A DNA stretch of 45,916 bases from an uncultured Bacteroidales bacterium. Its GTDB lineage: Bacteria > Bacteroidota > Bacteroidia > Bacteroidales > P3. Below the pieces are notes generated by a model, which saw only the letters and a list, made by a program, of their open reading frames with translations, searched no databases and was not told the origin of the DNA. The translations under genes and the position numbers were made by a program. The stretch covers positions 1 through 45,916 of the forward strand of contig CALUMK010000022.1 of assembly GCA_944321735.1 (NCBI GenBank). The letters run 5' to 3'. Numbering within the stretch: position 1 is the first letter of the stretch; each line of letters starts with the position of its first letter. Positions 6,551 to 14,111 of the stretch are shown one piece after another.

Positions 6551-7244
6551 TGTTATCAATATCGATTTCTACTGATGCCATTTCTTCATTCTCCATCGCG
6601 CTGCGTAAATCATCCAACACTTTCCCTTTATACGAAAAGTATTTTGCGCCTTGATAAGCCCCGGATGTATTTCTCTTGTCTTCTGGCATGAAAGTGCCGA
6701 CAAAAGGAGAAAGCTTGTAAATGCGACCTTCGTATTCAATGGAATCATCACTGGCAACTTTTACCTTTGTATTTGTGGGTATAAAAGTTATGCATTCCCC
6801 TATTTTTATGCCTACCATGCTGAACTTAAAGCGGCCTCGCCTGACTATGCGTTTATGGCCATCGACAGGCTCTTCCAGCTTTTCATTATTTGTGACAGGC
6901 TTGTTGTCTTTATAAACGGTGACAACGGCATCCTCTATCATTTTTGCAATGTCATAAAATATATCCAGCGCTATTTGCGGCGCGACATTGAAAAATTCCC
7001 TGTTTTGCCTGATGCGTAAATCGGTCAGACGGTCTATGGTTTTATGGACATGTTTCTCAACCTCATTGTACTTTACGGTCTTGATGGTTGCATATATCTC
7101 AAATGGCAAAGGCACGGCGGTATTGTCGAGTTCCTTTGATCGCACATCAACGGGACGTGAACTTTTACCAATCTTTACCCAATCCTCACGAAAACTTGGA
7201 TTGGTCAAGATATATACGTATCCCGGTTCTTTTATTCTATCCAT
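6543..7244 (-). CDS. GIY-YIG (T5orf172-type) nuclease-like protein
   Basis: The 233-residue protein has an N-terminal GIY-YIG-like domain of the T5orf172 type: GYVYILTNPSFREDWVKIGKSSRPVDVRSKELD at about residues 8-40, then NEVEKHVHKTIDRLTDLRIRQNREFFNV. The C-terminal part, from about residue 125, is a small beta-rich region (FKFSMVGIKIGECITFIPT, VKVASDDSIEYEGRIYKLSPF) that resembles an added substrate-binding module. It lies between hsdR and hsdM, with a 4-base gap to hsdR and 18 bases to hsdM, so it belongs to the restriction operon. The domain suggests DNA cleavage or DNA binding; its function in this locus is not established. Confidence 0.75.
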   Translation of the reverse strand: MDRIKEPGYVYILTNPSFREDWVKIGKSSRPVDVRSKELDNTAVPLPFEIYATIKTVKYNEVEKHVHKTIDRLTDLRIRQNREFFNVAPQIALDIFYDIAKMIEDAVVTVYKDNKPVTNNEKLEEPVDGHKRIVRRGRFKFSMVGIKIGECITFIPTNTKVKVASDDSIEYEGRIYKLSPFVGTFMPEDKRNTSGAYQGAKYFSYKGKVLDDLRSAMENEEMASVEIDIDNIE

Positions 7245-7248
7245 GTTC

Positions 7249-10212
7249 CTAATCCCAACTAAATGTTCTTATTATACTGTGTAATCTGTCCATGATTCTC
7301 GTTAAGGCCTTGCGGGTCTTAATCAGGCCGAGGTGTTTCTCCTTGAGCGCTTGTTGTATGATTTCCGGTTGCTCTTTCTGAAGGTAGTCATACTCTTTCA
7401 AATAATGGTCAAGTACTTCCGTAGAAAGACCTTCGTCTTGCGCCAATGAGTTTACCGCCTTTTCTCGCTCGGACGAAATATAGTTGTTAAGGCGTTCTTC
7501 CAGTTCGCTTGTGCCGTCCGCCTTCTGCCGTTGCATCATGAAGTTCTCTTTGTCCTCATCCACATTCTTTTGAATGAAACCATCGATAAGTTTAGCCTTG
7601 CTACGCATTTCGGCATCCTTTATCATCGTATCAATAATGTTCTTACGATGCTCAGGATAGTCGTTGCTGTATGGGTCAAGGTTGGCAATCAGTTCGAGGA
7701 TATAAGCTACATTGATGATGTCGCTGTGCAGGAGTTCAAGGCAGAAATCAATATCTTCCAATCCTTGGCTATTTCCGTATGGGAAAAGATTATCCACAGC
7801 AATCGGAGGTGTGACAGGGGGCTCGATGAACCCGACAGTAATGTCAAGGTACTTGCTCTTGTAATCGTTAAATTGCTGTTCGGTCATGCCGAGATCATCC
7901 GCTTCATCGCTGTAATCCTCGTATATCTGAATCTCTGCGTGCTTGCGGATGATGTCGCGGAAAGCCAGCACAAAGTCTTTCTTGTCCTTCTCGCTCTGCA
8001 ACAGGTCGATGCTGCTTGGCGTCGGGTATTTCTGCAAGAAGTCTGTTGCCAGCTGTTGATACTCCTTTTTTACTTTCTCAAACGGAGGGCGAACAATATC
8101 CTCCGGGTTGTCGGAGTTGCTGAATAGTTTTATGGCCGTATCCACGTTGCTTTTCAAATCGCGGAAACAGATAATCTTGCCGAAGCGTTTTTTCTCATTC
8201 AGCACGCGGTTGGTACGACTGAATGCTTGCAATAGTCCGTGGTACTCCAGATTCTTGTCCACATAGAGCGTATTGAGTTTCTTGCTGTCGAACCCGGTAA
8301 GGAACATACCCACGACAAGGCAGAGGTCAAGCGGTTTCATGTCCGCTTTCTTCTTTTTCATACGCAGGTTGATATCGTCATAGTACGCACGGAAGTTCTC
8401 GGTCGTGAAAGCGGTGCCGAACATTTCATTGTAATCATCCATGATGGCTTGCAGCTCGTCCGCCTCTCCTGTGCTTTGATTTGCGAACTGTCCCGTATTC
8501 ATCCCGGTCTGTGCATCGTCCTGGCTGCTATTGGCTGCGTATGTAAAGACTGCACCGATACGGATATCTGGATTCAAGGACTTGAAAATCTTATAGTAAC
8601 TGATAAGCATAGGCACGGACTGCACGGCAAACAGTGCGTCAAACTCACCGTCAAAGGTTGATTTATTGAAATTATTGAGGATGAATTTGGCTATCTCTTC
8701 CATGCGGTTGGCATCGTCATTTCTCACCGCTCCATTTCCGTGATAATACTCCACAAGAAAGCCCAGCACGTTTTCATCGGCAATGGCATCCTTGATAAGA
8801 TACTGATGCAGGCAGTTGCCGAATATTTCTTTGGTTGTATGACCGTCCACGGCATTTTCCGTAAAAATAGGCGTGCCGGTAAAGCCGAATACTTGGGCGT
8901 TGTCGAAGAATTTCATGATTCGCTTGTGGCTTTCCCCGAAGTGGCTTCTATGGCACTCATCGAATATCATCACGATACGTGAATGGCGTATGGCTTCTAT
9001 CTTGTTGCTGTACCATGTCTTGCTGACCGCCGCATTGAGCTTCTGTATGGTGGTGATGATTATCTTGGAGTTGCTCTGCAGCCGTTTCACCAATTCGTCC
9101 GTATTGTCTGTACCGTCCACTGCGCCAGGTTCAAAAGCCTCGTACTCCGATTGGGTCTGCGTGTCGAGATCATGGCGGTCCACCACAAACATCACCTTAT
9201 CTACATCATCCAATTCTGACACCAATTGCGCAGCCTTGAATGAGGTCAAGGTCTTTCCGGCTCCGGTGGTATGCCATATATAGCCGTTGTCGTTGGAGTT
9301 CTTTACCTTGTCCAGTATCTTTTCCACGGCATAGAACTGGTATGGACGAAGCACCATGAGGCACTTGTCGCCCTCGTGAAGCACGATGTATTTGCCTATG
9401 ATTTTGCCGAGAGTGCATTTCTCCAGAAAGAAAGCGGCAAACATATTCAATTCATTGAACGGATGATTGGCGGCATCCGTCCAGTTGAAGGTAAACTTGT
9501 AGCCACTGTTCGGATTGTTGGCGAAGTAGCGGGTATTTACACCGTTGGAGATAACGAACAGTTGGATGTAGTCGAACAGGCCGTGAAAAGATGTCTTGTG
9601 GTAACGTTGTATCTGGTTGTATGCCTGCTTGAGTTCCACGCCACGACGTTTCAGTTCAATCTGCACTAATGGCAGGCCGTTTATAAGAATGGTCACATCG
9701 TAGCGGCATTTCTTCCGCCCTTCCACCGTGATTTGATTGGACACCTGAAACTCATTCTGGCACCATTGCTGGCTATCAAGAAATTCCACCCAAATGCGTT
9801 TGCCATCGGTGGTGTCAAGCGGATAAAGGGTGCGGAGTTTCTTTGCCTTTTCGAATCGTGTACCGCCTTCCAGATAGATAAGTATCTTTTCAAACTCATC
9901 TGCTGTGAATTCAGTACGGCCATGTTCTGCCAATCGTTTACGGTTGTGTATCTCCAACTGTCGTTTGAAATTGGATTGGAGATTTTTCTCTTCTGTAATC
10001 TGGACATATTCATAGTCCATTTGCCGGAGTGTAGCGATTAAGCCGTCTTCCAATGCCGCTTCACTTTGTATTGCCATGCTCTTGAAGATTATCTGGATTG
10101 GTTCGTTTTCTACATGGAGTAACTCTCTTGCATCCGCATTCCGGACTTCTGCGATACGAAACAATGTTTCGAGATCCGGCTGCGATGTGTTTTTGCCAAT
10201 TTGTTTCGGCAC
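7249..10212 (-). CDS. hsdR: Type I restriction endonuclease subunit HsdR
   Basis: HsdR is the ATP-driven translocase and nuclease of the type I complex. The 987-residue protein has an N-terminal PD-(D/E)xK nuclease (Asp172, Glu186, Lys188 in RYDVTILINGLPLVQIELK), a Walker A motif HTTGAGKT at about residues 314-321, a DECH box in MIFDECHRSHFG at about 418-421, and further helicase motifs (GFTGTPIF, FLTGFDSKKL, QAFSRTNR). The longest frame starts with GTG at 10212, directly after an in-frame TGA. An internal ATG at 10077 gives MAIQSEAALEDGLIATL, which looks like the usual HsdR amino end, so the real protein may be 942 residues. It is the first gene of the minus-strand restriction operon. Confidence 0.95.
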   Translation of the reverse strand: MPKQIGKNTSQPDLETLFRIAEVRNADARELLHVENEPIQIIFKSMAIQSEAALEDGLIATLRQMDYEYVQITEEKNLQSNFKRQLEIHNRKRLAEHGRTEFTADEFEKILIYLEGGTRFEKAKKLRTLYPLDTTDGKRIWVEFLDSQQWCQNEFQVSNQITVEGRKKCRYDVTILINGLPLVQIELKRRGVELKQAYNQIQRYHKTSFHGLFDYIQLFVISNGVNTRYFANNPNSGYKFTFNWTDAANHPFNELNMFAAFFLEKCTLGKIIGKYIVLHEGDKCLMVLRPYQFYAVEKILDKVKNSNDNGYIWHTTGAGKTLTSFKAAQLVSELDDVDKVMFVVDRHDLDTQTQSEYEAFEPGAVDGTDNTDELVKRLQSNSKIIITTIQKLNAAVSKTWYSNKIEAIRHSRIVMIFDECHRSHFGESHKRIMKFFDNAQVFGFTGTPIFTENAVDGHTTKEIFGNCLHQYLIKDAIADENVLGFLVEYYHGNGAVRNDDANRMEEIAKFILNNFNKSTFDGEFDALFAVQSVPMLISYYKIFKSLNPDIRIGAVFTYAANSSQDDAQTGMNTGQFANQSTGEADELQAIMDDYNEMFGTAFTTENFRAYYDDINLRMKKKKADMKPLDLCLVVGMFLTGFDSKKLNTLYVDKNLEYHGLLQAFSRTNRVLNEKKRFGKIICFRDLKSNVDTAIKLFSNSDNPEDIVRPPFEKVKKEYQQLATDFLQKYPTPSSIDLLQSEKDKKDFVLAFRDIIRKHAEIQIYEDYSDEADDLGMTEQQFNDYKSKYLDITVGFIEPPVTPPIAVDNLFPYGNSQGLEDIDFCLELLHSDIINVAYILELIANLDPYSNDYPEHRKNIIDTMIKDAEMRSKAKLIDGFIQKNVDEDKENFMMQRQKADGTSELEERLNNYISSEREKAVNSLAQDEGLSTEVLDHYLKEYDYLQKEQPEIIQQALKEKHLGLIKTRKALTRIMDRLHSIIRTFSWD

Positions 10213-10269
10213 TCATTTTGCCTCCGGTTTTCTCGGCGAGTACCGCCTAGTATCCTCATGTAGTTTGTA

Positions 10270-10343
10270 CAAAGATAGTGAAAGGTGAGAGTAGTGGCAA
10301 CAAACTTGTTTGATTGCCACTACCGAACCGCATCCTATCTTCG
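10270..10343 (-). promoter_or_regulatory. Structured repeat copy 1 carrying hsdR promoter
   Basis: On the minus strand this repeat contains a TTG (10298-10300), 20 bases, then TATCTTTG (10270-10277), a full match to the Bacteroides -33/-7 promoter. Transcription would start near 10,263-10,266, ahead of hsdR. The repeat also folds: GTAGTGGCAA (10291-10300) pairs with TTGCCACTAC (10314-10323), and inside it CAAAC (10301-10305) pairs with GTTTG (10308-10312). Outer arms AAAGATAG and CTATCTT close the element. Confidence 0.75.
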
Positions 10344-10355
10344 ATGCGAAGCAAT

Positions 10356-10430
10356 CAAAGATAGTGAAAGTCGAGAGCAGAGACAACGAGCTTGCTCGAT
10401 TGGCTCTGCCGAGACCAAGCTATCTTCGAC
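10356..10430 (-). promoter_or_regulatory. Structured repeat copy 2, second promoter of hsdR operon
   Basis: Same architecture as the neighbouring copy: TTG (10384-10386), 20 bases, TATCTTTG (10356-10363) on the minus strand. The hairpin arms are GCAGAGACAA (10377-10386) and TTGGCTCTGC (10400-10409) with an inner stem CGAGC/GCTCG (10387-10391, 10394-10398). The inner stem differs from copy 1 on both sides, yet pairing is kept. The other end shows TATCTTCG on the plus strand (10421-10428), so weak outward activity towards the WYL gene is possible. Confidence 0.7.
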
Positions 10431-10596
10431 GACAGTCAAAGGCACAAATATATGGTAAGACGGCCTATAAATCTAGGGTGTGGGAAAAACGTTTGATTTA
10501 TAGTATGATAGATGAATTTTGATGCCGTTTTTGCTTTTGAATCGATACGCCTCCATGCGCTTGTGCCAAAATCTTTCATAGGGACTTATCCTGTGC

Positions 10597-10627
10597 TTGT
10601 TTTTGGCATAGGTTGACGCTACCTTTG
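10597..10627 (+). promoter_or_regulatory. Promoter of WYL regulator gene
   Basis: TTG at 10597-10599, a 20-base spacer and TACCTTTG at 10620-10627 match the Bacteroides -33/-7 consensus. The transcript would start near 10,631-10,634, about 20 bases before ATG 10655. The stretch 10,431-10,596 between the repeats and this promoter shows nothing recognisable. Confidence 0.7.
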
Positions 10628-10654
10628 CCGTTGAAAAGAAAAAACCTAAACATT

Positions 10655-11605
10655 ATGGCAAAGAATCTGTTCAACAGGTACGTATGGTTGGTCAATACCA
10701 TTTACGAAGCCGGTAAAATCACTTTCGAGGAAATCAGCAACCGTTGGGAGCGCAGTGCCTTGGGGGACGGGGCGCCTCTGCCTTTGCGCACTTTCCACAA
10801 TCATCGCAAGGAGATTGAAGCCCTTTTCGACATCAATATTGAATGCAACAAGCGTGGCGGCTATTACTACTATATAGAGAATGCCGAGGAAATGGAGCGT
10901 GGCGATGTGCGGACTTGGCTGTTGAACACTTTTGCGGTCAACAACTTGATTAACGAAAGTTATGCGATAAAGAGCCGGATTCTGTTCGAGGAGATTCCGT
11001 CGGGCCAGCGCTTCCTGAGCCCGATTATCGGAGCTATGCGCGATGGTGTCGAATTGGAGATAAGCTATAAGAATTATTGGCAGCCGGAGGCACATACTTT
11101 TGAAATAGCGCCCTATTGCGTCAAGGTGTTCAAGCAGCGTTGGTATGTGGTGGGAAAGAGCGAACGATACGATTCTCCAAGGGTTTATGCCTTGGATAGG
11201 ATTCAAAACCTGCGTATTACGGATGCTAAATTCGTGTTTCCGCCCGATTTTGACCCTAAAGAGTATTTCCATTACAGCCTCGGGATTATAGTGGGGGAAG
11301 AAGAGCCGGTTATCATCCGCTTGAAGGCATTCGGTCACCAGGCCGACTATATCCGGGCCCGGCCCTTTCATCCTTCCCAGCAGGAAATCGAAAAACAGGA
11401 GGATTATTCCGTTTTTGAATATTTTATGCGTCCGACTTTTGATTTCTATCAAGAGATGCTTTCGCAGGGTGCTGGCGTGGAAATTCTCTCACCCGAACCG
11501 GTTCGCCAGAAAATGCTGGGTCAAATCCGTTGGATGGAATCTTTGTATCAGCGACCGGAAAGTGAGCTTTCGAAAAAGAGAAAGTGTACCAGCTCGGAAA
11601 AGTAG
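10655..11605 (+). CDS. WYL-domain transcriptional regulator
   Basis: The 316-residue protein has an N-terminal winged-helix region (FNRYVWLVNTIYEAGKITFEEISNRW) and a WYL domain at about residues 120-200 (ISYKNYWQPEAHTFEIAPYCVKVFKQRWYVVGKSERYDSPRVYALDRIQ), followed by a WCX-like C-terminal part. WYL proteins bind nucleic-acid or nucleotide-type ligands and often control defence or DNA-repair loci. I chose ATG 10655 because the frame-extending codons upstream (from 10613) overlap the promoter. It is divergent from the restriction operon, so it may regulate hsdR through the shared 440-base spacer; this is inference. Confidence 0.88.
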   Translation: MAKNLFNRYVWLVNTIYEAGKITFEEISNRWERSALGDGAPLPLRTFHNHRKEIEALFDINIECNKRGGYYYYIENAEEMERGDVRTWLLNTFAVNNLINESYAIKSRILFEEIPSGQRFLSPIIGAMRDGVELEISYKNYWQPEAHTFEIAPYCVKVFKQRWYVVGKSERYDSPRVYALDRIQNLRITDAKFVFPPDFDPKEYFHYSLGIIVGEEEPVIIRLKAFGHQADYIRARPFHPSQQEIEKQEDYSVFEYFMRPTFDFYQEMLSQGAGVEILSPEPVRQKMLGQIRWMESLYQRPESELSKKRKCTSSEK

Positions 11606-11714
11606 GCACTCCCTCGGTTCGCTGTTCTTTTAGCGGTATCGTCTGCATTTGTTCCGGGTAGAAGTTTGTGAATGTTTGCAAGTGGTTTGCATGCGTTGGG
11701 ATTGTGGAAAACCG

Positions 11715-11722
11715 TATTTTTG
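11715..11722 (+). promoter_or_regulatory. -7 element (TATTTTTG) of copA
   Basis: TATTTTTG matches TAnnTTTG and lies 22 bases before ATG 11745. TTG-type -33 candidates upstream have poor spacing (16 or 25 bases), so activator help may be needed. Confidence 0.5.
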
Positions 11723-11744
11723 CGGTCTCTAAAACTTTATTGCC

Positions 11745-14096
11745 ATGCATCAAAAAACCAATAAGGCCGTTTACCCGCTGCTGGGTTTGCATTGCGCCGG
11801 CTGCGCCAACCGTTCCGAGAAGATTGCCGCTGCCCAGCCCGGAGTGAAGAAAGCTTCTGCCAACTTTGCCGCAGGACTGCTGACGGTAGAATACGAGACA
11901 GGCGTTTTCGATGCCCAAAAGCTGAAATCCGCGATAGAAAATGCCGGATACCAGCTGATTGTGGACAGCGAGGATCCTTTTACCGAACAGGAAAAGGAAA
12001 ATCGTAAACTGTACAAGAAACTCAAGCGAAAAGTCTGGATTACTTGGATTCTGGCCATTCCCTTGATGGTTCTCGGCATGGCGCATAATTGGCATTTCCC
12101 GGCCAAGGAATACGTGATGATGTGGCTGGCATTCTTCATCCTGCTGATTGGCGGCCGCGACTTTATCCGCAGCGCTTGGTATCAAGCCAAGCACTGGTCG
12201 GCCAATATGGATACCTTGGTAGCGCTCAGCACGCTGGTGTCTTTTATCTTCAGCCTGGCATCGCTCGCTGTTGAAAACTGGACGCATGATGTCTATTTCG
12301 AGGCATCCGGCATGATTATTGCTTTTGTCCTCTTGGGCAAGCTGATGGAGAGCCGCGCCAAGAACGGCACTTCCAAAGCCTTGCAGGATTTGATGCATTT
12401 GCAGCCATCCACGGCTTTCTTGATAGAAAACGGTCAGGAAAAGGAAGTTCCGATTTCTAAATTACAGCCGGGCGACCATGTGAGCGTGCACCCCGGTGCC
12501 CAGATGCCGGTGGACGGGATTGTGCAAAGCGGTTCTTCCTATGTGGATGAAAGCATGATTACGGGCGAACCTCGGGCGGTCTTGAAGAAGAAGGACAGCA
12601 AGGTGGTGGCTGGAACAATCAATCAGAAGGGCAGTTTGGAGGTGGAAATCACCGGGGTGGGGCAGAGCACGGTGCTGGCCAGCATTGTCCGCATGGTACG
12701 TGAAGCTCAAGGCAGCAAAGCGCCGGCACAGCGGATTGCCGACAAGGTGGCTGCGGTTTTTGTGCCAATTATTCTTCTTTTGGCGGTGCTGACCTTTGTG
12801 CTTTGGTTAGTGATTGGTGGGAAAGCCGAATTCAATCATGCCTTGGTTTGCGCTCTGTCGGTCTTGGTAATTGCTTGCCCTTGTGCCTTGGGTCTGGCCA
12901 CGCCGACGGCTTTGATGGTCGGGATGGGTCGGGCCGCCCGAAATCGTATCTTAATCAAGGATGCCTCGGCATTGGAAGAGTTGTGCCATGTGGATACGAT
13001 GGTGATGGACAAGACAGGTACATTGACGCAAGGCAAGCCAGTAGTCGGCGCGGTTTGCGTGCCGGGAGATGCGAAAGAGGGTTTATTGTGGATGTGTGCA
13101 GATGGTATGCAGGGGTTTAATCCTTGGCGGGGATTTTCTTTACCATCTTGGCTTTCTCTTTTCAAGGCGGCCGAGCAGAAGAGCGAACATCCGTTGGCGG
13201 CCGCTGTCGTGGATTGGATCGATGGTTTGCCGGCATCGTCGATTTTGGAATCTAATTTTCGAGATTCGAATCTTTCTTGTCCGGACAATATTTGCGCCGT
13301 GTTCGAGGCGATAGAAAATTTTGAGACCTTGACCGGTAAGGGTTTGCAATTCAGTTATCAAGGCAAAGAATATTGGGCTGGTGGCATGGCGATGGTGCAG
13401 GAAAAAGGCGTGGTTTTGGGCGATATCGAGCAGGACTGGATGGCTCAATGGCCGGAGAATGCATACAGTATCGTAGCTTTCGGCCAGGGGCAGCGTGTTT
13501 TACTTTATTTGGGCATTACTGATATGGTGAAACCTTGTTCTGCGCAGGTGGTAGCGGATTTGGAGAAAGAAGGCGTGGAAGTCTATATGTTAACAGGCGA
13601 CCACGAAAAAGCAGCGGCTGCCTTGGCATCGCAGGTTGGCATCAAGCATTATAAAGCAGGACTTTCCCCTCAGGATAAGGAGGATTTTATCAGGGAGTTG
13701 CAGCAGCAAGGCCATAAGGTGGTGATGGTGGGCGATGGTATCAATGACAGCCAGGCTTTGGCCAGGGCGGATGTGAGCATGGCGCTCAAGCGGGGTACGG
13801 ATATTGCGATGAATGTGGCTTCGGTGGTCTTGATTGGCAATGAGAAGAATGATTTGGAAGCGATTCCCAAGGCGGTGGATCTTTCACGCCGCACGCTCCG
13901 TATCATCAAGGAAAATTTGTTTTGGGCGTTTATTTACAATGTAATCGGTATCGTGTTTGCCAGCGGCTTGCTGTTTCCGTTCTTTGGCTGGACGCTCAAC
14001 CCGATGATTGCCAGCGCCGCGATGGCATTCAGTTCCGTCTCGGTGGTTTCGAATAGTTTGCGCTTGAAATTCGTCAAGATTCCGGACACGCTGTAA
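11745..14096 (+). CDS. copA: Copper-translocating P-type ATPase (CopA type)
   Basis: The protein pumps monovalent copper (or silver) out of the cytoplasm using ATP. The 783-residue chain has one N-terminal metal-binding domain with CAGC (Cys17, Cys20), eight expected membrane helices, the actuator motif TGEP, the CPC ion motif in ACPCALGLATPTA, the phosphorylation site DKTGTLT, the SEHP motif of heavy-metal ATPases and the hinge GDGINDSQ. Compared with E. coli CopA from memory, it has two extra stretches: about 21 residues between DKTGTLT and SEHP, and about 23 after SEHP. Both fall in the nucleotide-binding domain and are encoded by DNA with inverted repeats. It is transcribed alone and ends at a hairpin shared with the convergent gene. 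Confidence 0.93.
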   Translation: MHQKTNKAVYPLLGLHCAGCANRSEKIAAAQPGVKKASANFAAGLLTVEYETGVFDAQKLKSAIENAGYQLIVDSEDPFTEQEKENRKLYKKLKRKVWITWILAIPLMVLGMAHNWHFPAKEYVMMWLAFFILLIGGRDFIRSAWYQAKHWSANMDTLVALSTLVSFIFSLASLAVENWTHDVYFEASGMIIAFVLLGKLMESRAKNGTSKALQDLMHLQPSTAFLIENGQEKEVPISKLQPGDHVSVHPGAQMPVDGIVQSGSSYVDESMITGEPRAVLKKKDSKVVAGTINQKGSLEVEITGVGQSTVLASIVRMVREAQGSKAPAQRIADKVAAVFVPIILLLAVLTFVLWLVIGGKAEFNHALVCALSVLVIACPCALGLATPTALMVGMGRAARNRILIKDASALEELCHVDTMVMDKTGTLTQGKPVVGAVCVPGDAKEGLLWMCADGMQGFNPWRGFSLPSWLSLFKAAEQKSEHPLAAAVVDWIDGLPASSILESNFRDSNLSCPDNICAVFEAIENFETLTGKGLQFSYQGKEYWAGGMAMVQEKGVVLGDIEQDWMAQWPENAYSIVAFGQGQRVLLYLGITDMVKPCSAQVVADLEKEGVEVYMLTGDHEKAAAALASQVGIKHYKAGLSPQDKEDFIRELQQQGHKVVMVGDGINDSQALARADVSMALKRGTDIAMNVASVVLIGNEKNDLEAIPKAVDLSRRTLRIIKENLFWAFIYNVIGIVFASGLLFPFFGWTLNPMIASAAMAFSSVSVVSNSLRLKFVKIPDTL
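13101..13147. repeat. Palindromic in-frame insertion within copA (first)
   Basis: Outer arms GATGGTA (13101-13107) and TACCATC (13141-13147) enclose inner arms AATCC (13119-13123) and GGATT (13131-13135). The 47 bases code for the extra residues DGMQGFNPWRGFSLPSW, which are absent from the typical family layout. Lengths were compared from memory of E. coli CopA. Confidence 0.5.
13248..13288. repeat. Palindrome-rich insertion within copA (second)
   Basis: GAATCT (13248-13253) pairs with AGATTC (13262-13267); GATTCGAATC (13264-13273) and TTGTCCGGACAA (13277-13288) are perfect palindromes. The segment codes for much of the second extra stretch after the SEHP motif. Confidence 0.45.
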
Positions 14097-14109
14097 GGCT
14101 TGTCCGGAA
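14080..14109. terminator. Bidirectional terminator hairpin between copA and convergent gene
   Basis: TTCCGGAC (14080-14087) and GTCCGGAA (14102-14109) form a perfect 8-bp stem with a 14-base loop spanning the copA stop codon. CTTTATTCTTTTG follows on the plus strand. Confidence 0.65.
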
Positions 14110-14111
14110 CT

